The notes beneath the pieces are model-generated. The model had not been told where the DNA came from. It did no database searches and worked only from the letters and a program-made list of their open reading frames with translations. Of a stretch of DNA of 64,000 nt, positions 42,669 to 51,341 are shown piece by piece. The position numbers and the translations under genes are program-made. Positions within the stretch are counted from its first letter, which is position 1. Every line of letters begins with the position of its first letter. This DNA comes from Brucella pseudintermedia (GTDB taxonomy: Bacteria; Pseudomonadota; Alphaproteobacteria; Rhizobiales; Rhizobiaceae): contig NZ_WBWE01000002.1 of assembly GCF_008932435.1 (NCBI RefSeq), forward strand, positions 124,001 to 188,000. Direction: 5' to 3'.

Positions 42669-43679
42669 TCAATCGGGTACGAACTGGACTTTCATCGTGG
42701 CTGGATCGCCGCCCTTCTTGGTGAAGTAAGGCAGCATCTCACGGAGGGGCAATTGGTGCGAAACGAGGCGCGCCATTTCGCCCTTGTCCTGTTTGAGGGT
42801 TTCCAAAGCCTGCGGAATGTTGCGATTGAGCGAATGTGAACCGACAATACGGATCTGGCGACGGAAAATTTCGAAAGGTGCAACCGAAATCCGGGCATCC
42901 GGTGCGCAAACGCCGAACACCAGAACCGTACCTCCGTCAGCCGCAAAGCCAACCATGCTTTCAACGACCTTGGCAATCCCCGTCGCATCTGCAACAAAAT
43001 CGAAGCTGCGCCTGCGCTTATCCAGCTTCTCCGAACCCGAAACGACTGCCTCGAGACCCAGGCTCTCGACAAAGGCCAGACGATGTTCATTGATATCAGC
43101 CACTGCAATGCGCTTTACGCCCTGCGCTTTCAGGGACAATGCGAGCAACAGCCCGATCGGCCCTGCACCGAAGACGAGCGCATTTTCGGCTCCGCCTGCG
43201 CCAGTCTTCAGTTCCGCCGCACCAAGTCCGTTGAGAACACAGGCAAGCGGTTCCGCAAGGGCTGCTACATTATATGGCAGGTCTCCGATGGAATGGAGGT
43301 GGCTGGCCTCAACGAGGCTCGTACCTGCAAAGCCGCCATTGTGCGTCACTCCATAGGCTTTCAAATCCGAACAGAGGTTGGTCAGCCCCTTGAGGCAGGC
43401 GCGGCAACGACCGCAGGGAATATTCGGATCGACCGCAACGCGGTCGCCAACTTTCACATTGGTCACATCTTCGGCAATGGCCACCACCGTTCCTGCATAT
43501 TCATGCCCCGGCACCAGCGGAAATGCGCTGACCCCATATCGACCATGCAGGACATCGATGTCGGTATGGCAAAGGCCCGACGCCTTGACGTCGATCAGGG
43601 CGTGCCCCGGCTGCAATGCCGGTTCCGGCAGATCGGCCAGACACGCTTCGCCATGGCCGGTAAAGTAGATCGCTTTCAT
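42669..43679 (-). CDS. zinc-dependent medium-chain polyol dehydrogenase
   Basis: 336 residues from the ATG at 43679. Catalytic zinc ligands in SGLCHTDIDVLHG and GHEYAGTVV; structural zinc cysteines in CGRCRACLKGLTNLC; NAD-binding FGAGPIGLLLALSLKAQG. Similar to sorbitol/xylitol (L-iditol) 2-dehydrogenases and threonine dehydrogenase. 16 bases upstream of mtlK, so it widens the range of polyols oxidised by the operon. This slot is often xylB (xylulokinase) in other smo operons; no ketose kinase is seen here. Confidence 0.88.
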   Translation of the reverse strand: MKAIYFTGHGEACLADLPEPALQPGHALIDVKASGLCHTDIDVLHGRYGVSAFPLVPGHEYAGTVVAIAEDVTNVKVGDRVAVDPNIPCGRCRACLKGLTNLCSDLKAYGVTHNGGFAGTSLVEASHLHSIGDLPYNVAALAEPLACVLNGLGAAELKTGAGGAENALVFGAGPIGLLLALSLKAQGVKRIAVADINEHRLAFVESLGLEAVVSGSEKLDKRRRSFDFVADATGIAKVVESMVGFAADGGTVLVFGVCAPDARISVAPFEIFRRQIRIVGSHSLNRNIPQALETLKQDKGEMARLVSHQLPLREMLPYFTKKGGDPATMKVQFVPD

Positions 43680-43699
43680 TGCAATATCCCAGCTTCGTC

Positions 43700-44470
43700 T
43701 CAAGCCATCCAGTTGCCGCCGTCAACGCCAAAGGTCTGGGCCAGGATATAGTCGCTATCAGATGACGCCAGGAACACCGCCATGCCGGTGATATCGTCCG
43801 GTGTCGCGAAGCGACCGATTGGCACAGACTTTGCCACGGCCGCTTTTTTCTCGCCCGGCTTCAACCCTTCCCATTTCGCGAAATTCGCATCCACCACATC
43901 CCAGTGCTCGCCGTCCACCACGCCGGGCGCGATTGCGTTGACGTTGATGCCGTATTTGACCAGAGCAAGAGCGGCCGACTGCGTGGCAGAAATGATCGCG
44001 GCCTTCGATGCGCAATAGAGCGTCACCAGCGCCTCGCCGCGCCGACCCGCCTGGCTCGCCATATTGATGATCTTGCCGCCGCGCCCGCGCCGGATCATCA
44101 CATTTGAAACCGCCTTCATCATGAAGAGCGGCCCCTTCAGGTTAATGCCCAACACACGTTCATAGCTCTGTTCTGTCAGTTCATTTACGGGAGCCATGTC
44201 GAAGATCGCCGCATTGTTAACCAGAATGTCGATACCTCCATATTCCGCATCAATCTCCGCGACGACCTTGTCAATCTGAGCCAGGTCAGTCACGTCAAGT
44301 TTCACCGCCTTGGCCGGATGGCCGATGCTACGCGCGGCCTGTTCTGCCCGCTCGATATTGATATCGGCAATAATGACCTTCGCGCCCTCACGCGCGTAGG
44401 CTTCAGCGAAGCCAAGTCCGATACCGCGCGCCGCACCGGTGATGAGGGCGACCTTGTCTTTCAGTCTCAT
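43700..44470 (-). CDS. smoS: sorbitol dehydrogenase SmoS (SDR family)
   Basis: NAD-dependent oxidation of D-glucitol or galactitol to the ketose. 256 residues from the ATG at 44470 (MRLKDKVALITG). Classical SDR: TGAARGIGLG nucleotide loop, NNAAIF, catalytic Ser in NMASQAGR, and YCASK. The C-terminus ends in DGGNWMA, as in Rhodobacter SmoS. Located 29 bases after smoK. Confidence 0.94.
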   Translation of the reverse strand: MRLKDKVALITGAARGIGLGFAEAYAREGAKVIIADINIERAEQAARSIGHPAKAVKLDVTDLAQIDKVVAEIDAEYGGIDILVNNAAIFDMAPVNELTEQSYERVLGINLKGPLFMMKAVSNVMIRRGRGGKIINMASQAGRRGEALVTLYCASKAAIISATQSAALALVKYGINVNAIAPGVVDGEHWDVVDANFAKWEGLKPGEKKAAVAKSVPIGRFATPDDITGMAVFLASSDSDYILAQTFGVDGGNWMA

Positions 44471-44499
44471 GGGGATACTCCGGGAGTTGCAATCCGCAC

Positions 44500-45627
44500 T
44501 CAAAGGTGCGCTTTCTTTTCCGTCAGCAATAAAGGATGCCGTTCAAACCGCTCCAAAGCCCTGCCGTCAGGTGTAAACAAATGCACGTCGCCGGGGTCAA
44601 AACCTAGACTGGCCGTTTCATGCGCACGCGCCGCGCTGCCGCCGCCTGCCTCCGCAACAATCAGGCCGGACGCGCTTTCATTTTGCACATAGAGATAAGT
44701 TTCACCGCCAAGGCGTTCGACAACCATGATTTCGCCTTCGAGTAAGCCATTGGAGGCCGGGTGAAGGTGTTCCGGGCGGATACCCAAAACCAGCGGCGTA
44801 CCGGCGCTGACGCTCTCACCTTTGATGGGTGCTTTGACGGAACGTCCATTGGCGAGTTGGACTGTCACCCCGTCGGCATCAACGGCGCTTGCTTTGACTT
44901 CGATGAAATTCATGGTCGGCGAGCCGATAAAACCGGCCACAAAGCGATTGACCGGATGATGGTAAAGCTCCAGCGGCGACCCCACCTGCTCCACCTTGCC
45001 ATCGCGGAGAACCACGATCTTGTGCGCAAGCGTCATGGCCTCCACCTGATCATGCGTGACATAGATCATTGTCGCATTGAGGCGGTCGTGCAGACGTGCC
45101 AGTTCGATGCGCATTTGTACACGCAATGCGGCATCAAGATTGGAAAGCGGTTCATCGAACAGGAAAATCTTCGGTTCGCGCACCATGGCGCGCCCAATGG
45201 CAACGCGCTGGCGCTGCCCGCCCGAAAGCTGCTTCGGCTTGCGGTCGAGTAGCTGATCGAGTTGCAGCGTTTTTGCAACTTCTTCCACCTTGCGGTCCCG
45301 TTCAGCCTTGGCGACGCCAGCGAGTTTCAGCGCAAAACCCATATTGTCGCGTACGTTCATATGCGGATAGAGCGCGTAGGTCTGGAAAACCATGGCAAGA
45401 CCGCGCTCATCCGGCGGCGTATCGTTGATACGCTCTCCGTCAATGGCGAGGTCCCCGCTGGTAATTTCCTCAAGTCCAGCGATCATGCGCAGTAGCGTTG
45501 ACTTGCCGGAGCCGGACGGACCGACGAAAACCACAAACTCGCGGTCGGCAATATCCAGATCGACACCTTTGATGACATCAATGTTGCCGAAGGACTTGGT
45601 GGCGTTTTTCAATGAAAGTGTAGCCAT
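44500..45627 (-). CDS. smoK: polyol ABC transporter ATPase SmoK
   Basis: ATPase of the MalK/UgpC class energising SmoFG. 375 residues: Walker A GPSGSGKSTLL, Q-loop FQTYALYPH, signature LSGGQRQRV, Walker B IFLFDEP, switch His in YVTHDQVEA, and a C-terminal TOBE/OB regulatory region (GIRPEHLHP). AAGGGA before the ATG. It lies 10 bases downstream of smoG. Confidence 0.94.
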   Translation of the reverse strand: MATLSLKNATKSFGNIDVIKGVDLDIADREFVVFVGPSGSGKSTLLRMIAGLEEITSGDLAIDGERINDTPPDERGLAMVFQTYALYPHMNVRDNMGFALKLAGVAKAERDRKVEEVAKTLQLDQLLDRKPKQLSGGQRQRVAIGRAMVREPKIFLFDEPLSNLDAALRVQMRIELARLHDRLNATMIYVTHDQVEAMTLAHKIVVLRDGKVEQVGSPLELYHHPVNRFVAGFIGSPTMNFIEVKASAVDADGVTVQLANGRSVKAPIKGESVSAGTPLVLGIRPEHLHPASNGLLEGEIMVVERLGGETYLYVQNESASGLIVAEAGGGSAARAHETASLGFDPGDVHLFTPDGRALERFERHPLLLTEKKAHL

Positions 45628-45637
45628 TTCGTTCCCT

Positions 45638-46465
45638 TTATTTCACGGCGCCGAAGGTGAGACCGCGCACGAGCTGGCGCTGCGTGACCCATCCGAAGAC
45701 AAGGATCGGCGCAATGGCCAGCGTGGACGCCGCCGAGAGTTTTGCCCAGAACAATCCTTCAGGTGATGAGAAGGAAGCGATGAAGGCGGTGAGAGGACCC
45801 GCTTGCGAAGCTGTAAGATTGAGGCTCCAGAACGCTTCGTTCCAGCACAGGATGATGGAAAGAAGCGCGGTCGACGCGATGCCCGGAAGGCTTAGCGGCA
45901 AAAGCAGATAGCGTATCTGCTGGCCGACTTTCGCACCATCCATACGGCTTGCTTCTAGGATTTCGCCCGGCACTTCCTTGAAAAAGGAATAGAGCATCCA
46001 GACTACAATGGGCAGATTGGACAGGGTGAAGATGATGATAAGGCCCGTGCGTGTATCAAGGAGGCCGCTATCACGCGCTAAAAGATAGATCGGCACCAGT
46101 ACGCCAACGGCGGGCAGCATCTTGGTAGACAGCATCCACAAGAGAAGGTCTTTGGTGCGATTGCCCGGGAAGAACGCCGCGGCATATGCAGCGGGCACCG
46201 CAATGACAAGCGAGAGTATGGTCGCGCCCAAACTTTCAACGATACTGTTCATCGCATAGCGGAAATAATCGGCGCGCTGATTGACCGCGACAAAATTCTC
46301 CAGCGTCGGCTCAAAGAACAGTTTTGGCGGCGCTACCGCATCGATTTCCGTCTTGAATGCTGCAAGCAGCATCCAGAGGATCGGGAAAAACATCAGCAGC
46401 GCCACGATCCAGCCGATAATCCCGGCCGTGACTGCGGCCCCGTTGATCCTGCGTTTTGCAGTCAT
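45638..46465 (-). CDS. smoG: polyol ABC transporter permease SmoG
   Basis: Six-helix permease of the MalG class, 275 residues. EAA loop EASRMDGAKVGQQIRYLLLP. Pairs with SmoF; ends QLVRGLTFGAVK, a typical MalG-type C-terminus. Gap of 12 bases from smoF. Confidence 0.94.
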   Translation of the reverse strand: MTAKRRINGAAVTAGIIGWIVALLMFFPILWMLLAAFKTEIDAVAPPKLFFEPTLENFVAVNQRADYFRYAMNSIVESLGATILSLVIAVPAAYAAAFFPGNRTKDLLLWMLSTKMLPAVGVLVPIYLLARDSGLLDTRTGLIIIFTLSNLPIVVWMLYSFFKEVPGEILEASRMDGAKVGQQIRYLLLPLSLPGIASTALLSIILCWNEAFWSLNLTASQAGPLTAFIASFSSPEGLFWAKLSAASTLAIAPILVFGWVTQRQLVRGLTFGAVK

Positions 46466-46477
46466 GGGTCAGCCCTC

Positions 46478-47395
46478 CTAACTATCCAGATTTCGTGCGA
46501 CGGTCCGGATCAGGAACGCCGCAACAATGTTGGCCAGGATGATGGCGATAACGCCGGCTGCGGAAGCGCCGCCAATATCCCATTGCAGGAGCGCTTTCAG
46601 ATAGATGAAATAGGTGAGCGTCGTCGTTGCGATGCCCGGCCCACCCGAAGTCGTAACGAGGATTTCCGCAAAGACGGAAAGAAGGAAAATCGTCTGGATC
46701 ATGATGACGACCGAAATCGGGCGCAGCAGGTGCGGCAGCACGATATAAAAAAACATGACCGGCCCTTTGGCGCCATCAAGGCGGGCAGCCTCCATCTGTT
46801 CGCGGTCGAGCGACTGCATGGCTGTCATCAGGATCAGCGTCGCAAACGGCACCCATTGCCACGAAACGATCATGATGATGGAGGCCATTGGAAACTGTGA
46901 AAACCAGTCGATGACCGGCAATCCGAAACTGCGCGAGATGAAGGCGAACAGCCCGTTCACCGGATGCATCAAAAGGTTTTTCCAGATTAGCGCCGACACA
47001 GTCGGCATAACGAAGAACGGCGCTATTACCAGAAGCCGCGCGATGTTTTTGCCCCAATACTCCTGATCGAAGAGCACGGCAAAGAGTACGCCGCAGACCA
47101 CAGATATAACCAGAACAGAAACAACGAGAATAAGCGTCTTGGCGATCGCCGACCAAAGCGTGGGATCGGACAAGAGGAAAGAATAATTCGAGAAACCGGC
47201 GAAGCCAGTAATGAACGGATTGATCAGATTGTAGTACTGGAATGAGAACCACAGCGTCATCGACAGCGGAACGATCATCCAAAGCAGAAGTAGTATGACT
47301 GCCGGAGCGAGCAGCGGCCCCGTGCGGACACTGCGACGCGACTTGGCGGCGAATCGTGATCTTGTGCCTGAGGCCAACGCCTGGTTTGCTGGCAT
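46478..47395 (-). CDS. smoF: polyol ABC transporter permease SmoF
   Basis: Six-helix permease of the MalF class, 305 residues. A basic N-terminus precedes the first helix (LLAPAVILLLLWMIVPLSMT), and the EAA loop is EAARLDGAKGPVMFFYIVLP. Follows the Bru-RS-type repeat that separates it from the binding-protein gene. Confidence 0.94.
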   Translation of the reverse strand: MPANQALASGTRSRFAAKSRRSVRTGPLLAPAVILLLLWMIVPLSMTLWFSFQYYNLINPFITGFAGFSNYSFLLSDPTLWSAIAKTLILVVSVLVISVVCGVLFAVLFDQEYWGKNIARLLVIAPFFVMPTVSALIWKNLLMHPVNGLFAFISRSFGLPVIDWFSQFPMASIIMIVSWQWVPFATLILMTAMQSLDREQMEAARLDGAKGPVMFFYIVLPHLLRPISVVIMIQTIFLLSVFAEILVTTSGGPGIATTTLTYFIYLKALLQWDIGGASAAGVIAIILANIVAAFLIRTVARNLDS

Positions 47396-47490
47396 TCGGA
47401 CCTACCCTCCCTTCCCGTTTCGGATTCGCCACAGCGAACGTCTACGAAATCAGGCCAGCCGCCCTCCTCCTCCGAAGACGACAGGCCGCC

Positions 47491-47586
47491 AGAGCATTTC
47501 CAGCAAAGTGTGAACGTTTTTGCATGCGGGAAATGCGCGAGGCAAATAGTCAGAGCGGTTCCGACGGGTTAGGTCAAAACCGCTCT
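47491..47586. repeat. Bru-RS-type palindromic repeat, copy 3
   Basis: 96 bases from AGAGCATTTCCAGCAAAGTG to AAAACCGCTCT, with the same block order as copies 1 and 4. Located 8 bases downstream of the smoE stop, inside the smo operon. Its AGAGC...GCTCT ends allow a large stem in the mRNA. Confidence 0.78.
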
Positions 47587-47594
47587 TTGCGCAG

Positions 47595-48914
47595 TTACTT
47601 GATGTAACCCGCCTGCGTCATGATCTGTTCGACCTGACGCTGCGCGCCGTCGAGCGCCGCGTCCACACTCTGCTGACCGGCAACAGCCGACGAAATCGCC
47701 TGACCGACCAATGTGCCGATTGCCTGGAATTCAGGAATGGCTACAAACTGGATGCCTGTATAAGGAACCGGATCCTTGGTAGGCTTGGTCGGATCGGCTG
47801 ACTCAATGGCTTTCAGCACCGTGTCAGCGAAGGGAGCTGCCTTCTTGTATTCCTCATTGGCATAAGTGGACTGGCGCGTACCCGGAGGAACCGCAACCCA
47901 GCCCTCAGACTTGCCTACAAGCTCCACATACTCTTTGGACGTTGCCCATTTCAGGAACGATTTTGCAGCCTCAACCTTCTTGCTCGATGCCGGAATTGCG
48001 AGATTCCAGGACCAAGCCCAGGAGGAACCATTCGGCGTTACCTCTACCGGCGCCTTGGTGAAGGCAACCTTGTCCGCGACCTGGCTCTGTTTTGGATCAT
48101 AAATACGACCCGCCGCCGAAGTGGCGTCAATCCACATGGCGCAATGACCAGTCGAGAAAAGCGCCTGGTTTTCATTGAAACCATTCGAGGTAATTCCGGG
48201 AGGGCCCGCTTCCTTCATCAGATCGACATAGAAGTTGATTGCCTTCTTCCATTCGTCGGAATTGATCTGCGGCTTCCAGTTTTCGTCAAACCAACGGCCA
48301 CCGAACGTGTTGATGAGCGTGCCGAGATAGGCCATGTTTTCGCCCCAGCCCGGCTTTCCGCGCAGGCAGAGACCATATTGCTCCTTCGACTTGTCGGTGA
48401 GCTTGGTCGCGAAATCCTTGATTTCCGCATAGGTTGGCGCATCAGGCATTTTGAGGCCTGCCGCGTCGAACAGGTCCTTGCGGTAAAGCGTAAACGAACT
48501 TTCAGCGTAGAACGGAACGGCGTAAAGCTTGCCATCGACCGTCAAACCAGCGCGAACCGGCTTGATGAGATCGTCATAACCGTAATCATCACCAAGGTCG
48601 TCGACCGGCAGAAGCCATCCGGCCTTGCCCCAGATTGGCGTCTCGTAACCGCCAATGGTCAGGATATCAAACTGGCCGCTCTTGGTGGCGATATCGGTCG
48701 TGACGCGCTGGCGCAGCACGTTTTCCTCGAGCACAACCCAGTTGATTTTGTTACCGGTCGCTTTCTCCCACTCCGGCGACAGTTTCTGCATGATGATCAT
48801 GTCGCCATTATTGACCGTTGCTACAGTGAGCTCCTCCGCCCACGCAGCTCCAGCAATAAGCGCGACACCTGCGGCAGACGCGATAAGCCCTGCAACATAA
48901 GACTTGGTCCGCAT
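47595..48914 (-). CDS. smoE: polyol-binding periplasmic protein SmoE
   Basis: Binds sorbitol/mannitol in the periplasm. 439 residues from the ATG at 48914, behind AAAGGAGGAGACGAA. Sec signal peptide ending AAWAEE. Family 1 extracellular solute-binding fold (ELTVATVNNGDMIIMQKLSP, IGGYETPIWGKAGWLLPVDD, WATSKEYVELVGK). First gene of the operon. The repeat after it likely favours smoE over smoFGK. Confidence 0.95.
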   Translation of the reverse strand: MRTKSYVAGLIASAAGVALIAGAAWAEELTVATVNNGDMIIMQKLSPEWEKATGNKINWVVLEENVLRQRVTTDIATKSGQFDILTIGGYETPIWGKAGWLLPVDDLGDDYGYDDLIKPVRAGLTVDGKLYAVPFYAESSFTLYRKDLFDAAGLKMPDAPTYAEIKDFATKLTDKSKEQYGLCLRGKPGWGENMAYLGTLINTFGGRWFDENWKPQINSDEWKKAINFYVDLMKEAGPPGITSNGFNENQALFSTGHCAMWIDATSAAGRIYDPKQSQVADKVAFTKAPVEVTPNGSSWAWSWNLAIPASSKKVEAAKSFLKWATSKEYVELVGKSEGWVAVPPGTRQSTYANEEYKKAAPFADTVLKAIESADPTKPTKDPVPYTGIQFVAIPEFQAIGTLVGQAISSAVAGQQSVDAALDGAQRQVEQIMTQAGYIK

Positions 48915-49370
48915 TTCGTCTCCTCCTTTACGAATGCATAGCAAAATTCTTACATATGTAAAATTTATGGCGCGAGCCTTCGCGGCTTGTCAAGCACGGT
49001 TTTCAATTTTGCGTTGCGAGGAGAAATGACCGCTGCATGAACAATACGGTCGAAAGCACGGGCATTTCCACCTGACAAATTCACGAGTTACTGTTTTAGC
49101 ATAGATGGATAGTCATCGCATCATTCTCGGCAATGACATTTGTCGGCTTGACGTCCCGCGCGGCCTTTGACAGTTTGACCAGATATCGCCTGTTGGAGAA
49201 TAAAGGCGAACGGAGCTGGAGGAACATCCTGAAATCATTGACGAAGCAGCAATCGGACTCAGATTCTGTCCTGAGAAATCAGCGCGTTCCATTTTACATG
49301 GCCGCTTCGCCAAAAGCAGCTTTGCCGGGTGCGGCCAACCTACGACGATTTACGAACAGGACATAGAGAC
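48915..49370. other. smoE-lacI divergent intergenic region
   Basis: About 456 bases between starts. It contains one clear palindrome near smoE (next entry). The rest, including 49133-49366 where a frame is open on the plus strand, shows no ribosome binding site or recognisable protein. GAGCCTTCGCGGCTTGTCAAG around 48975 is the only other short hairpin noticed. Confidence 0.45.
48944..48966. promoter_or_regulatory. candidate operator for the LacI-type polyol regulator
   Basis: Core palindrome TTACATATGTAA (48950-48961) inside an imperfect AAATT...AATTT frame, centred about 40 bases upstream of the smoE ATG. LacI-family operators are palindromes of this size, and the regulator gene is divergent. 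Assignment is by context. Confidence 0.5.
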
Positions 49371-50411
49371 GTGCGCAAGACGATACGCACCATGGAGGAT
49401 TTTTCGGAATTCGTGGGGCTTTCACGTCCGACGGTGTCGAAATATTTCAGCGATCCCTCGTCCGTCCGGCCCAAGACGCGGGAACTGATAGAAGCCGCGA
49501 TCAAGCAGTCCGGTTTTCGTCCCAATCTTTTCGCAGTGAACCTCAATCGGCGTCGCACGACTATTCTGGGTATCATCATTCCCAACCAGCTCGACCACTT
49601 CTACATGGCGATGACAAAACGATTGCAATCGCTGGCAGAACAACGCGGCTATCTGGCGATTGTTCTGTCTTCCGATGGCAAGCCCGAACTTGAGAAGCAG
49701 GCAATCGAAACCTTGCGCTCTCTCAATGTCGCCGGCGCCATTATCGCGCCGCTCGGTGAAGCTTCGCAGCATTCAACGCTGGCGCGTCTCGCCGAAGATG
49801 TACCTATCGTCTATGTCGACTCTCCGCTCGACAGTACTTCGCCCTTTGTCGGGACCGATAATCTCAAATCCTTCCATCTGATTGTCGATTACCTATGCCG
49901 CTCAGGCAGTGAGCCATGCTATTTTTCCATGCCAATGGTTAACAACAACGCAGTCAAGCGGCAGGAAGCCTATCGTCTGGCAATGGAAAAGCTCGGTTAT
50001 GAGCCGCGCATTATCGATCTCGAACAAAGCCGCAGCTGGGATTTCGAACGTTATGCGTTTGAGCAGACCGCACGAATTCTGCGCGAAAAAGGCCGGCTTC
50101 CGACGAGCACCGTTCTATGCTCAAACGACCGCATCGCCTTCGGCGTCACCAGCGCGCTCTGGCAGGCCGGTCTTAAAATCGGCAGGCTGAAGGATTGTGA
50201 CGTTCGTGTCGCGGGTCACGATAATAATCCGCTGTCGGAATATACCTGCCCCCCGCTCACAACGGTGGCTCAGGATTATAACGAGATCGGACGGCTGGCG
50301 ATTGAACTCTTGTTTCGGACACTGGGTGAAACACCAGACGATCGGCTGGAACTGCCCACAACCCAGCGCGTCCTGTTGAATGCAGAAATCAAACTCCGCA
50401 TGAGCGCATGA
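49371..50411 (+). CDS. LacI-family regulator of the polyol operon
   Basis: 346 residues if the GTG at 49371 is the start; an ATG (49392) in TMEDFSEF and the upstream frame start (49329) are alternatives. N-terminal LacI HTH reads MEDFSEFVGLSRPTVSKYFS, followed by the hinge and a periplasmic-binding-like sensor (LGIIIPNQLDHFYMAM, VPIVYVDSPLDS, CSNDRIAFGVTSAL). The HTH begins slightly unusually (TIRTMEDFSEF instead of T.xDVAxxAGVS), but the spacing is right. Divergent from smoE and convergent with efeM. Confidence 0.88.
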   Translation: MRKTIRTMEDFSEFVGLSRPTVSKYFSDPSSVRPKTRELIEAAIKQSGFRPNLFAVNLNRRRTTILGIIIPNQLDHFYMAMTKRLQSLAEQRGYLAIVLSSDGKPELEKQAIETLRSLNVAGAIIAPLGEASQHSTLARLAEDVPIVYVDSPLDSTSPFVGTDNLKSFHLIVDYLCRSGSEPCYFSMPMVNNNAVKRQEAYRLAMEKLGYEPRIIDLEQSRSWDFERYAFEQTARILREKGRLPTSTVLCSNDRIAFGVTSALWQAGLKIGRLKDCDVRVAGHDNNPLSEYTCPPLTTVAQDYNEIGRLAIELLFRTLGETPDDRLELPTTQRVLLNAEIKLRMSA

Positions 50412-50440
50412 AATGGCGGGCCACCCCGCCATTTCAATTT
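50410..50440. terminator. bidirectional terminator, lacI / efeM
   Basis: GAAATGGCGGG pairs with CCCGCCATTTC around a CCAC loop, then AATTTTCG. It sits between the convergent lacI-type gene and efeM and overlaps the stop of the former. Confidence 0.8.
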
Positions 50441-50446
50441 TCGTTG

Positions 50447-51274
50447 TTAATTCAGACCTAGCGTGCCGCGCAGGGTGGAAAGATCTTCGGCGAGCGTGGT
50501 CACCGGCCCGGCCAGCGCCTTGCGATCATCTTCCGACAGCTTGTCGTAGGACTCGTAGCCTTCACCCTTCTTGTATTTGGCGAGAATATCATCGACCGTC
50601 TTGAAGTTGGCTTCCACCTTCTTCACCAGGTCTGGATTTTCCTTCTCCAGCAATGGCTTGAAAAGCTCAACGATCTTCTGGGCGCCATCGACGTTGGCCT
50701 TGAAATCCCAAAGGTCAGTATGGCTGTAACGGTCCTCCTCACCGGAAATCTTGGTAGCCGCCACTTCTTCAAGCAAAGCAGCAGCACCGCCAACCACCTT
50801 TTCTGGCGGCACGGTGAGGTCCTTCACACGCTTCTGAAGTTCCAGCACGTCCGCATAGAGCTTATCCGCAACTGGGGCGAGACCTTCGGTAGAATTCTGC
50901 GCGAACAGGCCGTATTCGATGCGGTGGAAGCCGGTGAAGTCTTCCGACTTCTCACCATTTTCATGATCGTCCGCGCGACTGTCGATCGAAGCGTCGAGAT
51001 CAGCGAAAAGCTCCGCAATTGGCTCAATCTTTTCGTAGGAAACACGGGTGGAGGGATAAAGCTCCTTGGCCTTTTCCAGATCGCCTGCCTTTACCGCATC
51101 GGTGAACGCTTTGGTGTCCTTTACGAGAACGTCGAGGTTCTCCTGCACATAGACTTTGTAATCAGCGATCGGCTGAACGAGGTCCAGCGGTGAAACTTCA
51201 GCCTTAGCAGCGCCGAAGCTGAGCGTAAGGGCAACGGCACATGCCGATGCAAGCAATGGCAGACGATATTTCAT
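50447..51274 (-). CDS. efeM: EfeM: imelysin/M75-domain periplasmic protein
   Basis: Second EfeO-like component lacking a cupredoxin domain. 275 residues from the ATG at 51274, with a Sec signal peptide ending AAKAEV. Imelysin-type (M75) helical domain with the conserved HxxE metal site in [13 protein letters not shown]; it repeats the architecture of the EfeO C-terminal half ([36 protein letters not shown]). It probably binds iron or helps EfeO deliver it. Last gene of efeUOBM. Confidence 0.92.
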   Translation of the reverse strand: MKYRLPLLASACAVALTLSFGAAKAEVSPLDLVQPIADYKVYVQENLDVLVKDTKAFTDAVKAGDLEKAKELYPSTRVSYEKIEPIAELFADLDASIDSRADDHENGEKSEDFTGFHRIEYGLFAQNSTEGLAPVADKLYADVLELQKRVKDLTVPPEKVVGGAAALLEEVAATKISGEEDRYSHTDLWDFKANVDGAQKIVELFKPLLEKENPDLVKKVEANFKTVDDILAKYKKGEGYESYDKLSEDDRKALAGPVTTLAEDLSTLRGTLGLN

Positions 51275-51341
51275 ATTTTGCCTCTCCACGTGGGGCGCAT
51301 TCCGAAAAATGCTCATAAACTCAGGATGTTATGACGGTTTC

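Noticed and set aside
49133-49366. 77-residue frame in the smoE-lacI gap
   Set aside because: No Shine-Dalgarno, no family; more likely leader or promoter sequence.
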